From assembly GCA_943326015.2 (NCBI GenBank), contig CALPRQ020000023.1, positions 1 through 61,379 on the forward strand: a DNA stretch of 61,379 nucleotides, in the 5' to 3' direction. A program made the position numbers and the translations under genes. The stretch's first letter is position 1. Each line of letters opens with the position of its first letter. Positions 18,975-28,884 of the stretch are shown here, piece after piece. The notes under the pieces are model-generated. The model had not been told where the DNA came from and searched no databases. It was given only the letters and a program-made list of their open reading frames with translations. The DNA is from Chitinophaga pinensis (GTDB lineage Bacteria; Pseudomonadota; Gammaproteobacteria; Burkholderiales; Burkholderiaceae_C).

Positions 18975-19051
18975 CCGGGTCGGGTGGCGCTGCCGGCCTC
19001 ATCTGTCCGCTGCGCGGCCAGCAAATCGGCCGCCAGCGCCACCCGACCCGG
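18975..19051. repeat. long hairpin between convergent urtE and the regulator gene
   Basis: The arms at 18975-18992 (CCGGGTCGGGTGGCGCTG) and 19034-19051 (CAGCGCCACCCGACCCGG) are perfect 18-bp reverse complements. A further 5-bp pairing (CGGCC/GGCCG) follows inside after a 1-nt symmetrical mismatch. No T-run flanks it, so it is not a classic terminator. It could stop or stabilise transcripts from both sides. Confidence 0.7.
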
Positions 19052-19089
19052 ACCTTGCGGGCTGTGGCAGTACCGTACCGACCCGGTAC

Positions 19090-20094
19090 TCAGACCTTAC
19101 GCTGCAAGGCCCGCACCCGGTTCACCGCCATCGCGGCGGCGGCGGTGCGGGTTTCGACGCCGAGCTTGGCGTGGATGCGCTCGAGGTGCTTCTTGACGGT
19201 GGCCGGGCTGGCGCCCAGGATGTCGGCGATGTCGCGGTTGATCTTGCCCTGCGCGACCCAGTAGAGCACCTCGGCCTCGCGTGCGGTCAGGCCGAAGGCG
19301 CTGCCCAGCGCCTCGATCGCGCTGCCGTCCGAGCTTTCCTCCATCACGATCAGCCATTCGCCCTCGGGGCTGTCGTCCGAGCTTTCGGCCTCGCCCAGGC
19401 GGCGATGCAGCCGGAAGGTCAGCCGGCAGCCATCCCGGTCGAGGTGCAGGCGCGGCGGTTCGAGCTGGCGCTGTGCCTCGGGCAGATGGCGGCGCAGCCA
19501 CTGCAGCACCGCCTCGGGCGTGACGGGGGACTCGGTGCCGCAATGGCGCCGCAGCAGCTCGCGCGCCAGCGGGGTCTGCCACATCAGGCGGCCGTCGCGC
19601 GCACGCACCGTGATGGTGGCGTAGCCGAAGGCGTCGAGCGCGTTGCGCGCCTGCTGGCGTTCGATCGCGCCCTGGCGTGCCTGGCGTGCGCTCTTCAGGT
19701 GCACGCCCATGCGCGCCATCACTTCGAGCGGCTTGACCGGCTTGGTCACGTAGTCGACCCCGCCGGCGGCCAGCGCCTTGAGTAGATGCTCGGTCTCGGT
19801 CAGCCCGGTCATGAACAGGATCGGGATCTGCGCCAGCTCGGGGTCGGCCTTGAGCCGGCGCGCGACCTCGAAGCCGTCGAGCCCGGGCATCAGCGCGTCG
19901 AGCAGGATCACGTCGGGCCGGGCCTGGGTGGCGCGGTCGAGTGCCGACTGGCCGTCGAGCGCGACCAGCACGGTGTAGCCGGCGGCGTCGAGCGCGTCAT
20001 GCAGCGGCGCGATGTTGTCGGGCATGTCGTCGACCAGCAGCACGACGGCGTCGTCCAGCGAGTCGTTCTGGTGGTTCAGGGGGTAGGGGGGCAC
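19090..20094 (-). CDS. receiver-LuxR response regulator, partner of the NCS1-kinase
   Basis: A 334-residue regulator. The receiver (about 16-135) has the D22-D23 pocket, phospho-acceptor D66 ([13 protein letters not shown]) and K118. A middle domain of about 120 residues looks PAS-like ([20 protein letters not shown]). The C-terminus is a LuxR/NarL helix-turn-helix ([24 protein letters not shown]... with [16 protein letters not shown]). The GTG at 20094 is chosen because AGGAG lies 7 bases upstream; it overlaps the kinase stop by 19 bp. It therefore depends on translation of the kinase and is very likely its output. Target genes are inferred, not seen. Confidence 0.85.
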   Translation of the reverse strand: MPPYPLNHQNDSLDDAVVLLVDDMPDNIAPLHDALDAAGYTVLVALDGQSALDRATQARPDVILLDALMPGLDGFEVARRLKADPELAQIPILFMTGLTETEHLLKALAAGGVDYVTKPVKPLEVMARMGVHLKSARQARQGAIERQQARNALDAFGYATITVRARDGRLMWQTPLARELLRRHCGTESPVTPEAVLQWLRRHLPEAQRQLEPPRLHLDRDGCRLTFRLHRRLGEAESSDDSPEGEWLIVMEESSDGSAIEALGSAFGLTAREAEVLYWVAQGKINRDIADILGASPATVKKHLERIHAKLGVETRTAAAAMAVNRVRALQRKV

Positions 20095-23000
20095 AACGGT
20101 TCTCCTGCCGCCGCCTGCGGCTGCAGCGCGGCGACGATGGTCTCGAAGCGGAATTCGCGCGCCAGCGCCTGCAGCTGCGTCAGCCAGTCCGCGCATTCGG
20201 GGTGGCTGGCCTGCAGCGCGGCGGCGCGCTTGACGAAGCCGCGGTAGTAGCCCAGGCGGGCCAGCTCGATCAGGCTGTCGGCCGCCTCGGCGGGCAGGCC
20301 CGGGCCGGTCGGGCGGGCTGTCATGGCCAGCGTGCTGGCAGCGCTGCGCGGGGCAGCGGTCGGATCGGCGTTGGTCTTGTGCCGCCACTGCAAATCGAGT
20401 CTGCGCTGCAGCCAGTCCAGCAGGTCCAGCCGCCGCACCGGCTTGACCAGGAAATCCCCGGGTGGCAGGCCGATGTCGTTGTCCAGCCCCCGGTCGAAGG
20501 CGTTGGCCGAGACGATCGCCAGCGCTGGCGCCGGCTGCAGCTCCAGGGTCTGGATCTGGCGCAGCGTTTCCCAGCCGTCCATGCCCGGCATCGCCAGGTC
20601 CATGAAGATGGCATCGGGCCGCAGACCCGCCTGCAGCTGCGCCAGCGCGTCCTCGCCCTGGGTGGCCAGGCTGACCGCGAAGCCCAGCGGCTCCAGCCAG
20701 CGCGCCAGCAGCTGGCGGTCGGCCTCCTCGTTGTCGACCACCAGCAGCTGCCGGCGTGGCCCCTCGTAGCCGGCGGCCTCGGCAGCCGAAGTCCGCGCCG
20801 GTCCGCTCACCCGCGTGGCGCCGGCCGGCCGGGCGTGCAGTTCGGGCAGGAACAGGCGCAGGCGGAAGGTGGTGCCGCAGCCGGGCTCGCTCTGCGCGCT
20901 GAGTTCGCCGCCCATCAGCTCGGCCAGCATCCGGGCGATGGTCAGGCCCAGGCCCGATCCGGGCGCGCTGGCGCTCGCCGCGCTCGCCGCCCGCGCAAAG
21001 GGCTCGAACACGCGGGCCAGTTCGTCCGGCGCGATGCCGGGGCCGGTGTCGACGATCTCGAAGGTCGCCATCTGGCGCACGTAGCGCAGCGTCAACCGGA
21101 CTTCGCCCCGGTTCGTGAACTTGACCGCGTTGCCCAGCAGGTTGATCAGGATCTGGCGCAGGCGCTGCTCATCGGCGCGCACTGCGGCGGGCCAGTGCTC
21201 GGGTCCGTCGAAGCCGAAGCGCAGGCCCTTGGCCGCGGCCTGCAGCTCGAACATCTGCGCCACCTCCTGCAGCAGCGCGCGCAGGTCGAGCGGACCCAGC
21301 TGCAGTGCGAGCTTGCCGGATTCGATGCGCGCGATGTCGAGCGTGCCCTCGATCAGCGACAGCAGATGCTCGCCGCCGCGCAGGATGACCCGGATCGCAT
21401 GCGCGCGCTGCTGGCCCAGCTCGCTGTCTTGCTGCAGCAGCTGCGCGTAACCCAGGATGCTGTTGAGTGGCGTGCGCAGCTCGTGGCTGATATTGCTGAT
21501 GTAGCGCGTCTTGGCCTGGTTGGCCTGGTCAGCCAGCTGGCGGGCGGCCTCCGCAACCTGGCGCGCCTGCTGCAGTTCCAGGTCGGTGCGGCGGTGCGAC
21601 TCGATTTCCTGCAGCAGCAAGCCGGTCTGGCGGTTCGACTCTTCCTGCGCCACGGCCCGGCTCTTGTGCGTCAGCACCAGCCACCAGGCCACGATGGCGA
21701 AGGCCAGCAGCAGTGCCGCATAGATCTTGAGGTAAGCGGTGCCCAGTGCCTGCTGCAGCGCGGCCAGCGACTCGGGCGTGGCCGGCAGGCGCAGCAGGCC
21801 GCGCCCTTCCTGGCGCTGCAGCAGCCCCAGCAAGCCGGCCAGCAGCAGCGCGACCACCAGCATCAGCAGCAGATAATGGGCCAGTCCGCCGTCCAGGTGC
21901 GGCCAGCAGCTGCGTGGCGTCAGCCGGCGCAGCGCCCCTGCCCATTGCGCCGACAGGCTCGCGTGCGGTTTGCAGCGGTCGCCGCAGCGCGCATCGAGCG
22001 TGCAGCACAGCGAGCAGATCCGGCCCTGGTAGGCCGGGCACTGGGCGGTGTCGGGTGCCTCGTATTCGCGCTCGCAGACCACGCAGCGCATCAGCCTGGG
22101 CGTCGAGTGAGCGGGCTCGCAGGCGGACCCAGCGCAGCCGGTTCCGCAGCAGCCGGCCGCGCTGGCGCCGTCCTGGTCGGCGCCGGCTTCGGGTTGGCGC
22201 GCCAGGTAGTAGCGGCCCCGCGTGGCCCAGGCAATCAGCGGCGAGCTGATCAGCGCGGTGGCCATCGCGACCACGGCCGAGAAGGCCTGCGCGGTCGGCC
22301 CGAACAGGCCCAGGTGCGCCGTCACCGACAGCAGCGAGGCCAGCAGCATCGCGCCGACGCCGACCGGGTTGATGTCGTAGAGGTAGGCACGGCGGAACTC
22401 GATGCCGGGCGGCGACCAGCCCAGCGGCTTGTTGATCACGAGGTCGGCCACCACCGTCATGATCCAGGCGATCGCCAGGTTGGCATAGAGCCCGAGCACG
22501 TCGCCCAGTGCCTGGAACAGGTCCATCTCCATCAGCATCAGCGCGATCGCGGCGTTGAACAGCACCCAGACCACCCGGCCCGGATGGCTGTGCGTCAGGC
22601 GCGAGAAGAAGTTGCTCCAGGCCAGCGAGCCGGCATAGGCGTTGGTGACATTGATCTTGAGCTGCGAGACCACGACCAGCAGCACGGTGGCCCAGACCGC
22701 CCAGTCATAGGGCAGCAGGACTTCCCAGGCGAGCAGATACAGCTGGTTCGGATCGACCGCGCGCTCGGCGGGCACCATCTGCGACAGCGCCAGCCAGGCC
22801 AGCACCGCTCCGCCCAGCATCTTGAGCACGCCGGCCAGCACCCAGCCCGGCCCGCCGGCCAGCACCGCCAGCCACCAGCGCGCGCGTCGGCCCGGCTGCT
22901 GGGCGGGCATGAAGCGCAGGTAATCGGCCTGTTCGCCCATCTGCGTGATCAGTGCGACGCCCACCGTCAAGGCTGCACCAAACAGGTGCCAATCGAAGTG

Positions 23001-23693
23001 CTGTCCGACACCGGACTCCCCGGGGTAGTGCGTGAGGCCGATCCATGCACCGGGCTCGATCATCCAGACCGCGCCAAAGGGCAGCAGCATCAGCAGCAGC
23101 CACAGCGGCTGGGTCCAGACCTGGAAATGGCTGATCGCGGCGACCCCGTGCAGGACCAGCGGGATCACCGCCAGCGCGCACAGCAGGTAGCCCCAGGCCG
23201 GCGGCAGACCGAAGGCGAGTTCGAGCGCGTAGGCCATCACGGCGGCCTCGAGCGCGAAGAAGATGAAGGTGAAGGACGCGTACAGCAGCGAGGTCAGCGT
23301 CGAGCCGATGTAGCCGAAGCCGGCGCCCCGCGTGAGCAGGTCCATGTCGACGCCGTGGCGTGCCGCGTAGATGCTGATCGGCAGGCCGGCCAGGAAGATG
23401 ATCAGCCCGGCGGCCAGGATGGCCCAGCAGGCGTTCAGGAAGCCGTACTGGACCAGCAGCGTGGCGCCGACCGCCTCCAGCACCAGAAAGGAGGCGACGC
23501 CGAAGGCCGTGTTGGCGACCCGCCATTCCGATCCGATGCGCGAACGCTGCGGCGTGTAGCGCAGGGCATAGTCTTCCAGCGTCTCGCTGGCCACCCAGCG
23601 GTTGTAGTCGCGTCTGACGTTGACGATGCGCTGCGTCGCTGCCGTGGGGGCCTGGTCCTGCTCGGTCGATGGGCTGTTCACTGCGGCTTTCAA
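20076..23693 (-). CDS. NCS1-type transporter fused to hybrid histidine kinase
   Basis: A 1205-residue fusion. Residues about 25-495 form a multi-spanning membrane domain that resembles NCS1 permeases (purine, cytosine, allantoin or hydantoin carriers). Residues 515-574 hold twelve cysteines, including C537-x2-C540 and C560-x2-CC564. A second membrane region lies around 604-622 and 654-672. A coiled linker leads to HisKA with H737 ([15 protein letters not shown]), the ATPase domain ([29 protein letters not shown]), then a receiver with D1032 ([12 protein letters not shown]) and K1084, and a C-terminal helical tail. The start is TTG at 23693 because GGAG sits 5 bases upstream; a GTG at 23681 is the alternative. 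It lies divergent from ureA and overlaps its regulator gene. It is probably a transporter-like sensor; whether it still transports is unknown. Confidence 0.85.
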   Translation of the reverse strand: MKAAVNSPSTEQDQAPTAATQRIVNVRRDYNRWVASETLEDYALRYTPQRSRIGSEWRVANTAFGVASFLVLEAVGATLLVQYGFLNACWAILAAGLIIFLAGLPISIYAARHGVDMDLLTRGAGFGYIGSTLTSLLYASFTFIFFALEAAVMAYALELAFGLPPAWGYLLCALAVIPLVLHGVAAISHFQVWTQPLWLLLMLLPFGAVWMIEPGAWIGLTHYPGESGVGQHFDWHLFGAALTVGVALITQMGEQADYLRFMPAQQPGRRARWWLAVLAGGPGWVLAGVLKMLGGAVLAWLALSQMVPAERAVDPNQLYLLAWEVLLPYDWAVWATVLLVVVSQLKINVTNAYAGSLAWSNFFSRLTHSHPGRVVWVLFNAAIALMLMEMDLFQALGDVLGLYANLAIAWIMTVVADLVINKPLGWSPPGIEFRRAYLYDINPVGVGAMLLASLLSVTAHLGLFGPTAQAFSAVVAMATALISSPLIAWATRGRYYLARQPEAGADQDGASAAGCCGTGCAGSACEPAHSTPRLMRCVVCEREYEAPDTAQCPAYQGRICSLCCTLDARCGDRCKPHASLSAQWAGALRRLTPRSCWPHLDGGLAHYLLLMLVVALLLAGLLGLLQRQEGRGLLRLPATPESLAALQQALGTAYLKIYAALLLAFAIVAWWLVLTHKSRAVAQEESNRQTGLLLQEIESHRRTDLELQQARQVAEAARQLADQANQAKTRYISNISHELRTPLNSILGYAQLLQQDSELGQQRAHAIRVILRGGEHLLSLIEGTLDIARIESGKLALQLGPLDLRALLQEVAQMFELQAAAKGLRFGFDGPEHWPAAVRADEQRLRQILINLLGNAVKFTNRGEVRLTLRYVRQMATFEIVDTGPGIAPDELARVFEPFARAASAASASAPGSGLGLTIARMLAELMGGELSAQSEPGCGTTFRLRLFLPELHARPAGATRVSGPARTSAAEAAGYEGPRRQLLVVDNEEADRQLLARWLEPLGFAVSLATQGEDALAQLQAGLRPDAIFMDLAMPGMDGWETLRQIQTLELQPAPALAIVSANAFDRGLDNDIGLPPGDFLVKPVRRLDLLDWLQRRLDLQWRHKTNADPTAAPRSAASTLAMTARPTGPGLPAEAADSLIELARLGYYRGFVKRAAALQASHPECADWLTQLQALAREFRFETIVAALQPQAAAGEPLCPPTP

Positions 23694-23717
23694 GCAATCT
23701 CCATGCCTGTGCAACAT

Positions 23718-23734
23718 CTGGCACGACTGTTGCT
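23718..23734 (+). promoter_or_regulatory. sigma-54 (RpoN) promoter of the urease operon
   Basis: CTGGCACGACTGTTGCT matches the -24/-12 consensus YTGGCACGRNNNTTGCW at every defined position. Taking the GC at 23732-23733 as -13/-12, +1 falls on base 23745, the A of the ureA ATG. The mRNA would then be leaderless or nearly so. RpoN promoters need an enhancer-binding activator such as NtrC, which fits urease under nitrogen limitation. I see no clear NtrC dyad nearby. Confidence 0.75.
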
Positions 23735-23744
23735 TTTTCCGGCC

Positions 23745-24047
23745 ATGGACCTGACACCGCGCGAAAAAGACAAGCTGCTGATCTTCACCGCTGCCCTGCT
23801 GGCCGAACGCCGGCGCGCGCGTGGCCTGAAGCTGAACTACCCGGAGGCGGTCGCGCTGATCAGCGCCGCCGTGATGGAGGGCGCGCGCGACGGCAGGACC
23901 GTGGCCGAGCTGATGAGCGCGGGCCGCGAGATCCTGACCCGCGACGACGTGATGGAGGGCATCCCGGAACTGATCCCCGACATCCAGGTCGAGGCCACCT
24001 TTCCCGATGGCACCAAGCTCGTCACCGTGCACCAACCGATCGCCTGA
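23745..24047 (+). CDS. ureA: urease gamma subunit
   Basis: UreA is the small gamma subunit of nickel urease. The 100-residue protein begins [20 protein letters not shown] and contains [32 protein letters not shown] and [18 protein letters not shown], all standard. No Shine-Dalgarno sequence precedes the ATG, in line with the predicted leaderless transcript. It is the first gene of ureA-x-BCEFG. Confidence 0.98.
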   Translation: MDLTPREKDKLLIFTAALLAERRRARGLKLNYPEAVALISAAVMEGARDGRTVAELMSAGREILTRDDVMEGIPELIPDIQVEATFPDGTKLVTVHQPIA

Positions 24048-24072
24048 ATCCCAATTTTCGAGAGAGCGCCAC

Positions 24073-24249
24073 ATGTCCCGTCTGACTTCAGTCCTCCTTG
24101 CCACCGCTGCCTTGACGGGGGCGGGTTCTGCCCTGGCCCACGATGGCCACGGGCTGTTCGGCGCGCACTGGCACGCGACCGACGTGCTCGGCTTCATCGC
24201 CGCGGCGGCCCTCGGCGTGGTTGCCCTGGCCTGGTTCGGCCGCAAGTGA
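24073..24249 (+). CDS. small His-rich membrane or periplasmic protein between ureA and ureB
   Basis: A 58-residue protein with a signal-peptide-like start ([20 protein letters not shown]), a histidine cluster ([15 protein letters not shown]) and a hydrophobic C-terminal segment ([19 protein letters not shown]) ending RK. GAGAG lies before the ATG. It sits 25 bp after ureA and 8 bp before ureB, so it is co-translated with urease subunits. The His cluster at the membrane suggests a nickel or other metal role, perhaps like the N-terminus of HupE/UreJ; this is inference. Confidence 0.75.
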   Translation: MSRLTSVLLATAALTGAGSALAHDGHGLFGAHWHATDVLGFIAAAALGVVALAWFGRK

Positions 24250-24257
24250 GCCGAGCG

Positions 24258-24572
24258 ATGATCCCGGGCGAATACCTGATCGAGGAGGGCGAGCATGTCC
24301 TCAACCCCGGCCGCCGCACCCTGGTGCTGGTGGTCCGCAATACCGCCGACCGCCCGATCCAGGTCGGCTCGCACTACCACTTCGCCGAGACCAATGGCGC
24401 GCTGGACTTCGACCGCGCGGCCGCGCGCGGCATGCGGCTGAACATCGCGTCCGGCACCGCCGTGCGCTTCGAGCCGGGCCAGCAGCGCACGGTCGAGCTG
24501 GTCGCCTACGCCGGCGAGCGCATCGCGCACGGCTTTCGCGGCCTGGTCAATGGCGCGCTCGACCTCGCCTGA
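24258..24572 (+). CDS. ureB: urease beta subunit
   Basis: The 104-residue beta subunit reads [20 protein letters not shown] with [40 protein letters not shown] and [21 protein letters not shown], all diagnostic. A GTG at 24246 would add four residues (VSRA); the ATG at 24258 fits the family. The start is 8 bp after the small gene, suggesting coupling. Confidence 0.98.
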   Translation: MIPGEYLIEEGEHVLNPGRRTLVLVVRNTADRPIQVGSHYHFAETNGALDFDRAAARGMRLNIASGTAVRFEPGQQRTVELVAYAGERIAHGFRGLVNGALDLA

Positions 24573-24626
24573 TTGCCGCCTGATCACGCCCCAGCACCCG
24601 CCTGCACCCACAGAACAAGGACATCC

Positions 24627-26405
24627 ATGGCAAGCATTTCCCGCCGCGCCTATGCCGACATGTTCGGCCCCACCGTGGGCGACCGCGTGCGCCTGGCCGA
24701 TACCGACTTGCTGATCGAGGTCGAGCGCGACTACACCCTCGCCGCTGGCGGCGGCCTGCGCGATGCCGACGGCCGCCCGCTCGGCTACGGCGAGGAGGTC
24801 AAGTTCGGCGGCGGCAAGACCATCCGCGACGGCATGGGCCAGGGCCAGCGCAGCCGCGCGCAGGGCGCGGTCGACCTGGTCATGACCAATGCGCTGATCG
24901 TCGATCATTGGGGTATCGTCAAGGCCGACATCGGCGTGCTCGACGGCCGCATCTCGGCAATAGGCAAGGCCGGCAACCCCGACATCCAGCCCGGCGTCGA
25001 CATCGTGATCGGCCCCGGCACCGAGGTGCTGGCGGGCGAAGGCATGATCGTCACCGCCGGCGGCCACGACAGCCATATCCATTTCATCTGCCCGCAGCAG
25101 ATCGAGGAGGCGCTCTATTCCGGCATCACCACCATGACCGGTGGCGGCACCGGCCCGGCGACCGGGACCAACGCCACCACCTGCACCAGCGGACCCTGGT
25201 ACCTGGAACGCATGCTGCAGGCGGCCGAGGCGTTTCCGATGAACATCGGCTTCCTCGGCAAGGGCAACGCGAGCCGGCCCGAGGGCCTGCGGGAGCAGAT
25301 CGAGGCCGGCGCCATCGGCATGAAGCTGCACGAGGACTGGGGCACCACGCCGGCGGCGATCGACAACTGCCTCAATGTCGCCGAAGAAACCGACACCCAG
25401 GTCGCGATCCACACCGACACGCTCAACGAATCGGGCTTCGTCGAGGACACGCTGGCGGCCTTCAAGGGCCGCACCATCCACACCTTCCACTGCGAGGGCG
25501 CCGGCGGCGGCCACGCGCCCGACATCCTCAAGGTGGTGGGCGAGGCCAATGTGTTGCCCTCGTCGACCAACCCGACCCGGCCCTACACCGTCAACACGCT
25601 CGACGAGCATGTCGACATGCTGATGGTCTGTCACCACCTGGACCCGGCCATCCCCGAGGACCTGGCCTTCGCCGAGAGCCGAATCCGGCGCGAGACCATC
25701 GCGGCCGAGGACATCCTGCAGGACCTGGGCGCCATCAGCATCATGAGCAGCGACAGCCAGGCCATGGGCCGGGTCGGCGAGGTCATCACCCGTACCTGGC
25801 AGACCGCGCACAAGATGAAGCAGCAGCGCGGCTGGCTGGCACCCAGCGAGGGCCGGGCCGAGCCGGTCGAGCGTGACAGCCGCAATGACAACTTCCGCGT
25901 CAAGCGCTACATCGCCAAGTACACCATCAACCCGGCGCTCGCGCATGGCATCAGCCACGAGATCGGCTCGGTCGAGGTCGGCAAATGGGCCGATCTGGTG
26001 CTGTGGAAACCGGCCTTCTTCGGCGTCAAGCCGGCGCTGGTCCTGAAGGGCGGCCTGATCGCCGCCGCGCTGATGGGCGACCCCAACGCCTCGATCCCGA
26101 CGCCGCAGCCGGTGCATTACCGCCCGATGTTCGGCGCCTACGGCGGTGCGCTGGCCCGGACCTCGCTGACCTTCGTCTCGCAGGCCGGGCTCGACGCCGG
26201 CATCGGCGAGCGCTTCGGGCTGCAGAAGCGCCTGGTCGCGGTGCGCGGCTGCCGCACGGTCAACAAGGCCGCCATGCGGCTCAACGACTACGCGCCGCGC
26301 ATGGAGATCGACGCCCAGACCTACGCGGTGCGCGCCGACGGCCAGCTGCTGACCTGCGAGCCGGCCCAGTCGCTGCCGATGGCGCAACGCTATTTCCTGT
26401 TCTGA
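24627..26405 (+). CDS. ureC: urease alpha (catalytic) subunit
   Basis: UreC hydrolyses urea to ammonia and carbamate at a di-nickel centre. In the 592-residue protein the nickel ligands H150, H152, carbamylated K233, H262, H288 and D376, and flap residues C335-H336, all lie exactly 16 positions beyond the Klebsiella aerogenes numbering (134, 136, 217, 246, 272, 360, 319-320). A 16-residue insertion near 39-54 ([16 protein letters not shown] region) explains this. The active site is complete. The ATG at 24627 is preceded by AAGGA. Confidence 0.98.
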   Translation: MASISRRAYADMFGPTVGDRVRLADTDLLIEVERDYTLAAGGGLRDADGRPLGYGEEVKFGGGKTIRDGMGQGQRSRAQGAVDLVMTNALIVDHWGIVKADIGVLDGRISAIGKAGNPDIQPGVDIVIGPGTEVLAGEGMIVTAGGHDSHIHFICPQQIEEALYSGITTMTGGGTGPATGTNATTCTSGPWYLERMLQAAEAFPMNIGFLGKGNASRPEGLREQIEAGAIGMKLHEDWGTTPAAIDNCLNVAEETDTQVAIHTDTLNESGFVEDTLAAFKGRTIHTFHCEGAGGGHAPDILKVVGEANVLPSSTNPTRPYTVNTLDEHVDMLMVCHHLDPAIPEDLAFAESRIRRETIAAEDILQDLGAISIMSSDSQAMGRVGEVITRTWQTAHKMKQQRGWLAPSEGRAEPVERDSRNDNFRVKRYIAKYTINPALAHGISHEIGSVEVGKWADLVLWKPAFFGVKPALVLKGGLIAAALMGDPNASIPTPQPVHYRPMFGAYGGALARTSLTFVSQAGLDAGIGERFGLQKRLVAVRGCRTVNKAAMRLNDYAPRMEIDAQTYAVRADGQLLTCEPAQSLPMAQRYFLF

Positions 26406-26407
26406 CC

Positions 26408-26950
26408 ATGCTGCAAGCCAACAAGAGAATCCCCCAGGGTGCCGGGCTGGCACCGGTGCTGCTCCAGCGGGCCGCCACGGTCACGCTCGACTGGGACCTG
26501 CGCCAGAAGAGCCGCTTCGACTGCTTTGACAGCGCGGGCCGGCGCATCGGCGTCTTCCTGCCGCGCGGCACCCTGCTGCGCGGTGGCGACATGCTGCTGA
26601 CGCTGGATGGCACCCTGCTGCGCGTGATCGCCGCGCCGCAGTCGCTGCTGCGCATCACGCACTGTCCCGAGCATGGCAGCCCCTTCGATCTGCTGCGCGC
26701 CGCCTACCACCTCGGCAACCGCCATGTGCCGATCGAACTGCGCCCCGACCAGCTCAGGATCGAGCCCGATCATGTGCTGGCCGACCTGCTGCGCCAGATG
26801 CACCTGCTCGTGAGCGAGGTCAGCGAGCCGTTCGAGCCCGAGGCTGGCGCCTATGGCGAGCACGCCACCATGGGCCACAGCCATGCCGATGGCAGCCATC
26901 ACCACCACCACGCCGACGACCATGGCCACGAGCACGAGCACCAGCATTGA
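26408..26950 (+). CDS. ureE: urease nickel chaperone UreE
   Basis: UreE delivers nickel to the UreD/F/G complex. The 180-residue protein has an N-terminal UreE domain ([20 protein letters not shown]), the metal-binding domain ([12 protein letters not shown], where the His after NR is the conserved ligand) and a C-terminal tail with 13 histidines in its last 24 residues ([20 protein letters not shown]...). Such tails buffer nickel. The tail's DNA overlaps the ureF 5' end in another frame. Confidence 0.97.
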   Translation: MLQANKRIPQGAGLAPVLLQRAATVTLDWDLRQKSRFDCFDSAGRRIGVFLPRGTLLRGGDMLLTLDGTLLRVIAAPQSLLRITHCPEHGSPFDLLRAAYHLGNRHVPIELRPDQLRIEPDHVLADLLRQMHLLVSEVSEPFEPEAGAYGEHATMGHSHADGSHHHHHADDHGHEHEHQH

Positions 26951-27635
26951 CGGCGCTGGCCTGCTGCCCCTGCTCTGGCTGGCCTCGCCGGCCTTGCCGA
27001 TCGGCGGCTTTTCCTATTCCGAGGGGCTGGAGGCCGCGGTCGATGCGGGACGGGTGCGCGACGAGGCCAGCGCGGCCGACTGGCTGGTCGATCAGCTGCA
27101 CCTGAGCCTGTCGCGCGCCGACCTGGCCTTGCTGGCGCAGGCGGTGGCGGCCTGGCGCGAGCGCGACTGGTCCACGCTGCTGCGGCTGGACCAGTGGGTG
27201 CGCGGCACCCGCGAGACGGCTGAACTCCGGCTGCAGAGCGAACAGATGGGGCGCTCGCTGATCGAGTGGCTCAAGTCGCTGCGGCGCGACGATTTCGTGC
27301 CGAGCCTGTTGCCGAGCGCGCTGCGGGCCCCCAGCTACCCGGTGGCCTACGCGCTGGCGCTGGCGGTGCATCTGCCGCCCGAGCAGCCGCCCGCGCCCGG
27401 CCTCTATGCCTACGCCTTCGGCTGGGCCGAGAACATGGTGCAGGCGGCGATCAAGGCCGTGCCGCTGGGCCAGAGCGCCGGCCAGCGCATCCTGGCGCGG
27501 CTCAGCCAGCAGATTCCGGCCGCCGTGGCCCATGCCATGCGGCTGTCCGAAACGGATCGACAGGCCTTCAGCCCGATGCTGGCCATCCTGTCGGCACGGC
27601 ACGAAAACCAATACTCCCGACTGTTCCGCTCATGA
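26922..27635 (+). CDS. ureF: urease accessory protein UreF
   Basis: UreF couples UreD to the UreG GTPase. The 237-residue protein begins its family core at [24 protein letters not shown] and contains [24 protein letters not shown] and [23 protein letters not shown]. The start is uncertain: ATGs at 26853, 26883 and 26922 are all in frame and none has a ribosome site. The last is nearest the core and overlaps ureE by 29 bp. The stop overlaps ureG by 4 bp. Confidence 0.93.
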   Translation: MATSTSTSIDGAGLLPLLWLASPALPIGGFSYSEGLEAAVDAGRVRDEASAADWLVDQLHLSLSRADLALLAQAVAAWRERDWSTLLRLDQWVRGTRETAELRLQSEQMGRSLIEWLKSLRRDDFVPSLLPSALRAPSYPVAYALALAVHLPPEQPPAPGLYAYAFGWAENMVQAAIKAVPLGQSAGQRILARLSQQIPAAVAHAMRLSETDRQAFSPMLAILSARHENQYSRLFRS

Positions 27636-28294
27636 ACTCACCCGCCTTGCATCAGATCCCCGGCCGCACCAAGGTCCTGCCTCCGCTGCGCGTCGGCATC
27701 GGCGGGCCGGTCGGCTCCGGCAAGACCACCCTGCTCGAAATGCTGTGCAAGGCGATGCGCGAGCGCTACGACCTGATCGCGATCACCAACGACATCTACA
27801 CCAAGGAAGACCAGCGCCTGCTGACCCTCAGCGGCGCCTTGCCGGCCGAGCGCATCATGGGCGTCGAGACCGGCGGTTGCCCGCACACCGCGATCCGCGA
27901 GGATGCCTCGATCAATCTGGAGGCGATCGACCGCATGCTGGGGCAGTTCCCCGACGCCGACCTGGTCTTCATCGAGTCGGGCGGCGACAACCTGGCCGCG
28001 ACCTTCAGCCCCGAGCTGTCCGATCTGACGATCTACGTGATCGACGTCGCCGCCGGCGAGAAGATCCCGCGCAAGGGCGGCCCCGGCATCACCAAGAGCG
28101 ACCTGTTCGTGATCAACAAGACCGACCTCGCGCCCCATGTCGGCGCCGACCTCGATGTCATGCAGCGCGACACCGCGCGCATGCGTCCCGATGCCGTCCG
28201 CCGACCCTGGGTCATGACCAACCTGAAGACGCTCGATGGTCTGGAGCAGGTGGTTCGTTTCATCGAGCAGCGCGGGATGCTGGCGGCGGCCTGA
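27632..28294 (+). CDS. ureG: urease accessory GTPase UreG
   Basis: UreG is the SIMIBI-class GTPase that drives nickel insertion. In the 220-residue protein the P-loop GPVGSGKT is at 25-32, the metal-binding CPH motif at 83-85 ([15 protein letters not shown]), and [19 protein letters not shown] and VINKTDLAP follow. It ends the urease operon, 6 bp before the stop of the convergent MarR gene. I see no terminator hairpin in that gap. Confidence 0.98.
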   Translation: MNSPALHQIPGRTKVLPPLRVGIGGPVGSGKTTLLEMLCKAMRERYDLIAITNDIYTKEDQRLLTLSGALPAERIMGVETGGCPHTAIREDASINLEAIDRMLGQFPDADLVFIESGGDNLAATFSPELSDLTIYVIDVAAGEKIPRKGGPGITKSDLFVINKTDLAPHVGADLDVMQRDTARMRPDAVRRPWVMTNLKTLDGLEQVVRFIEQRGMLAAA

Positions 28295-28300
28295 CGGGGT

Positions 28301-28834
28301 TCAGTGATCAGGCTGGTAGACCTTGCGCAGCAGCCGGATCAATGTGATGCGTTCGAGCGGGGTCAGGCGCGGGGTCGCCTCGACCTCCAGCGCCAGCGCG
28401 GTCTCCTGCGCCTGTTCGAGCTGGCTTTCGCCTTCCGCCGTCAGGTACAGGCCCTGGGCTCGGCGATCGCTCGGGTGATCGCGCTTTTCCAGCAGACCGC
28501 GTTTTTCCACGCCCTTGATCATGCCGACCAGATTGGGCGGCTGCAGGTCGAGTGTCGTGCACAACTGGCGCGCGGTGATGCCCGGGTTGTGGCCGATCAG
28601 CGTCAGCACCGAGAACTCCACCGGCCGCAGGCCGAACTGCGCCATGCGCGGCAGGAAGTGACTGATGATGGTGAGCGCCGCACGGCGCGCGTTGTAGCCG
28701 ATCAGCGTCTCAAGAAAAGAGGTATCGACCCGCTCCACCGCCAGTCCGGTCGCGACCGGCCCCGGGTCCGCCTCGGGTCGGGCCGGCATCGGGGGCGGAA
28801 GATCGGGCTGGCGGACCGGGCTGGGCTCTGTCAT
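28301..28834 (-). CDS. MarR-family regulator, last gene of the catabolic operon
   Basis: A 177-residue MarR-type winged-helix protein. The core shows LRPVEFSVLTLIGHNPGITARQLC, LDLQPPNLVGMIKGVEKRGLLEKRDHPSDRRAQG (recognition helix and wing) and LTAEGE. The N-terminal 35 residues are Pro-rich. MarR proteins of the CouR/FerR type repress hydroxycinnamate genes until the acyl-CoA appears. As the last gene of the operon it would be autoregulated. Ligand and operator are inferred. Confidence 0.85.
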   Translation of the reverse strand: MTEPSPVRQPDLPPPMPARPEADPGPVATGLAVERVDTSFLETLIGYNARRAALTIISHFLPRMAQFGLRPVEFSVLTLIGHNPGITARQLCTTLDLQPPNLVGMIKGVEKRGLLEKRDHPSDRRAQGLYLTAEGESQLEQAQETALALEVEATPRLTPLERITLIRLLRKVYQPDH

Positions 28835-28884
28835 GGTCTGGGCTGGTGCTGGGTGAATCAGCCCGCCATCATAGATGGCGCGCT

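Noticed and set aside
23694..26453. Minus-strand frame that stays open from the NCS1-kinase back through ureA, ureB and ureC
   Set aside because: It is antisense to certain urease genes and reads as low-complexity protein. High-GC codon bias keeps it open. The real start is the TTG with GGAG at 23693.
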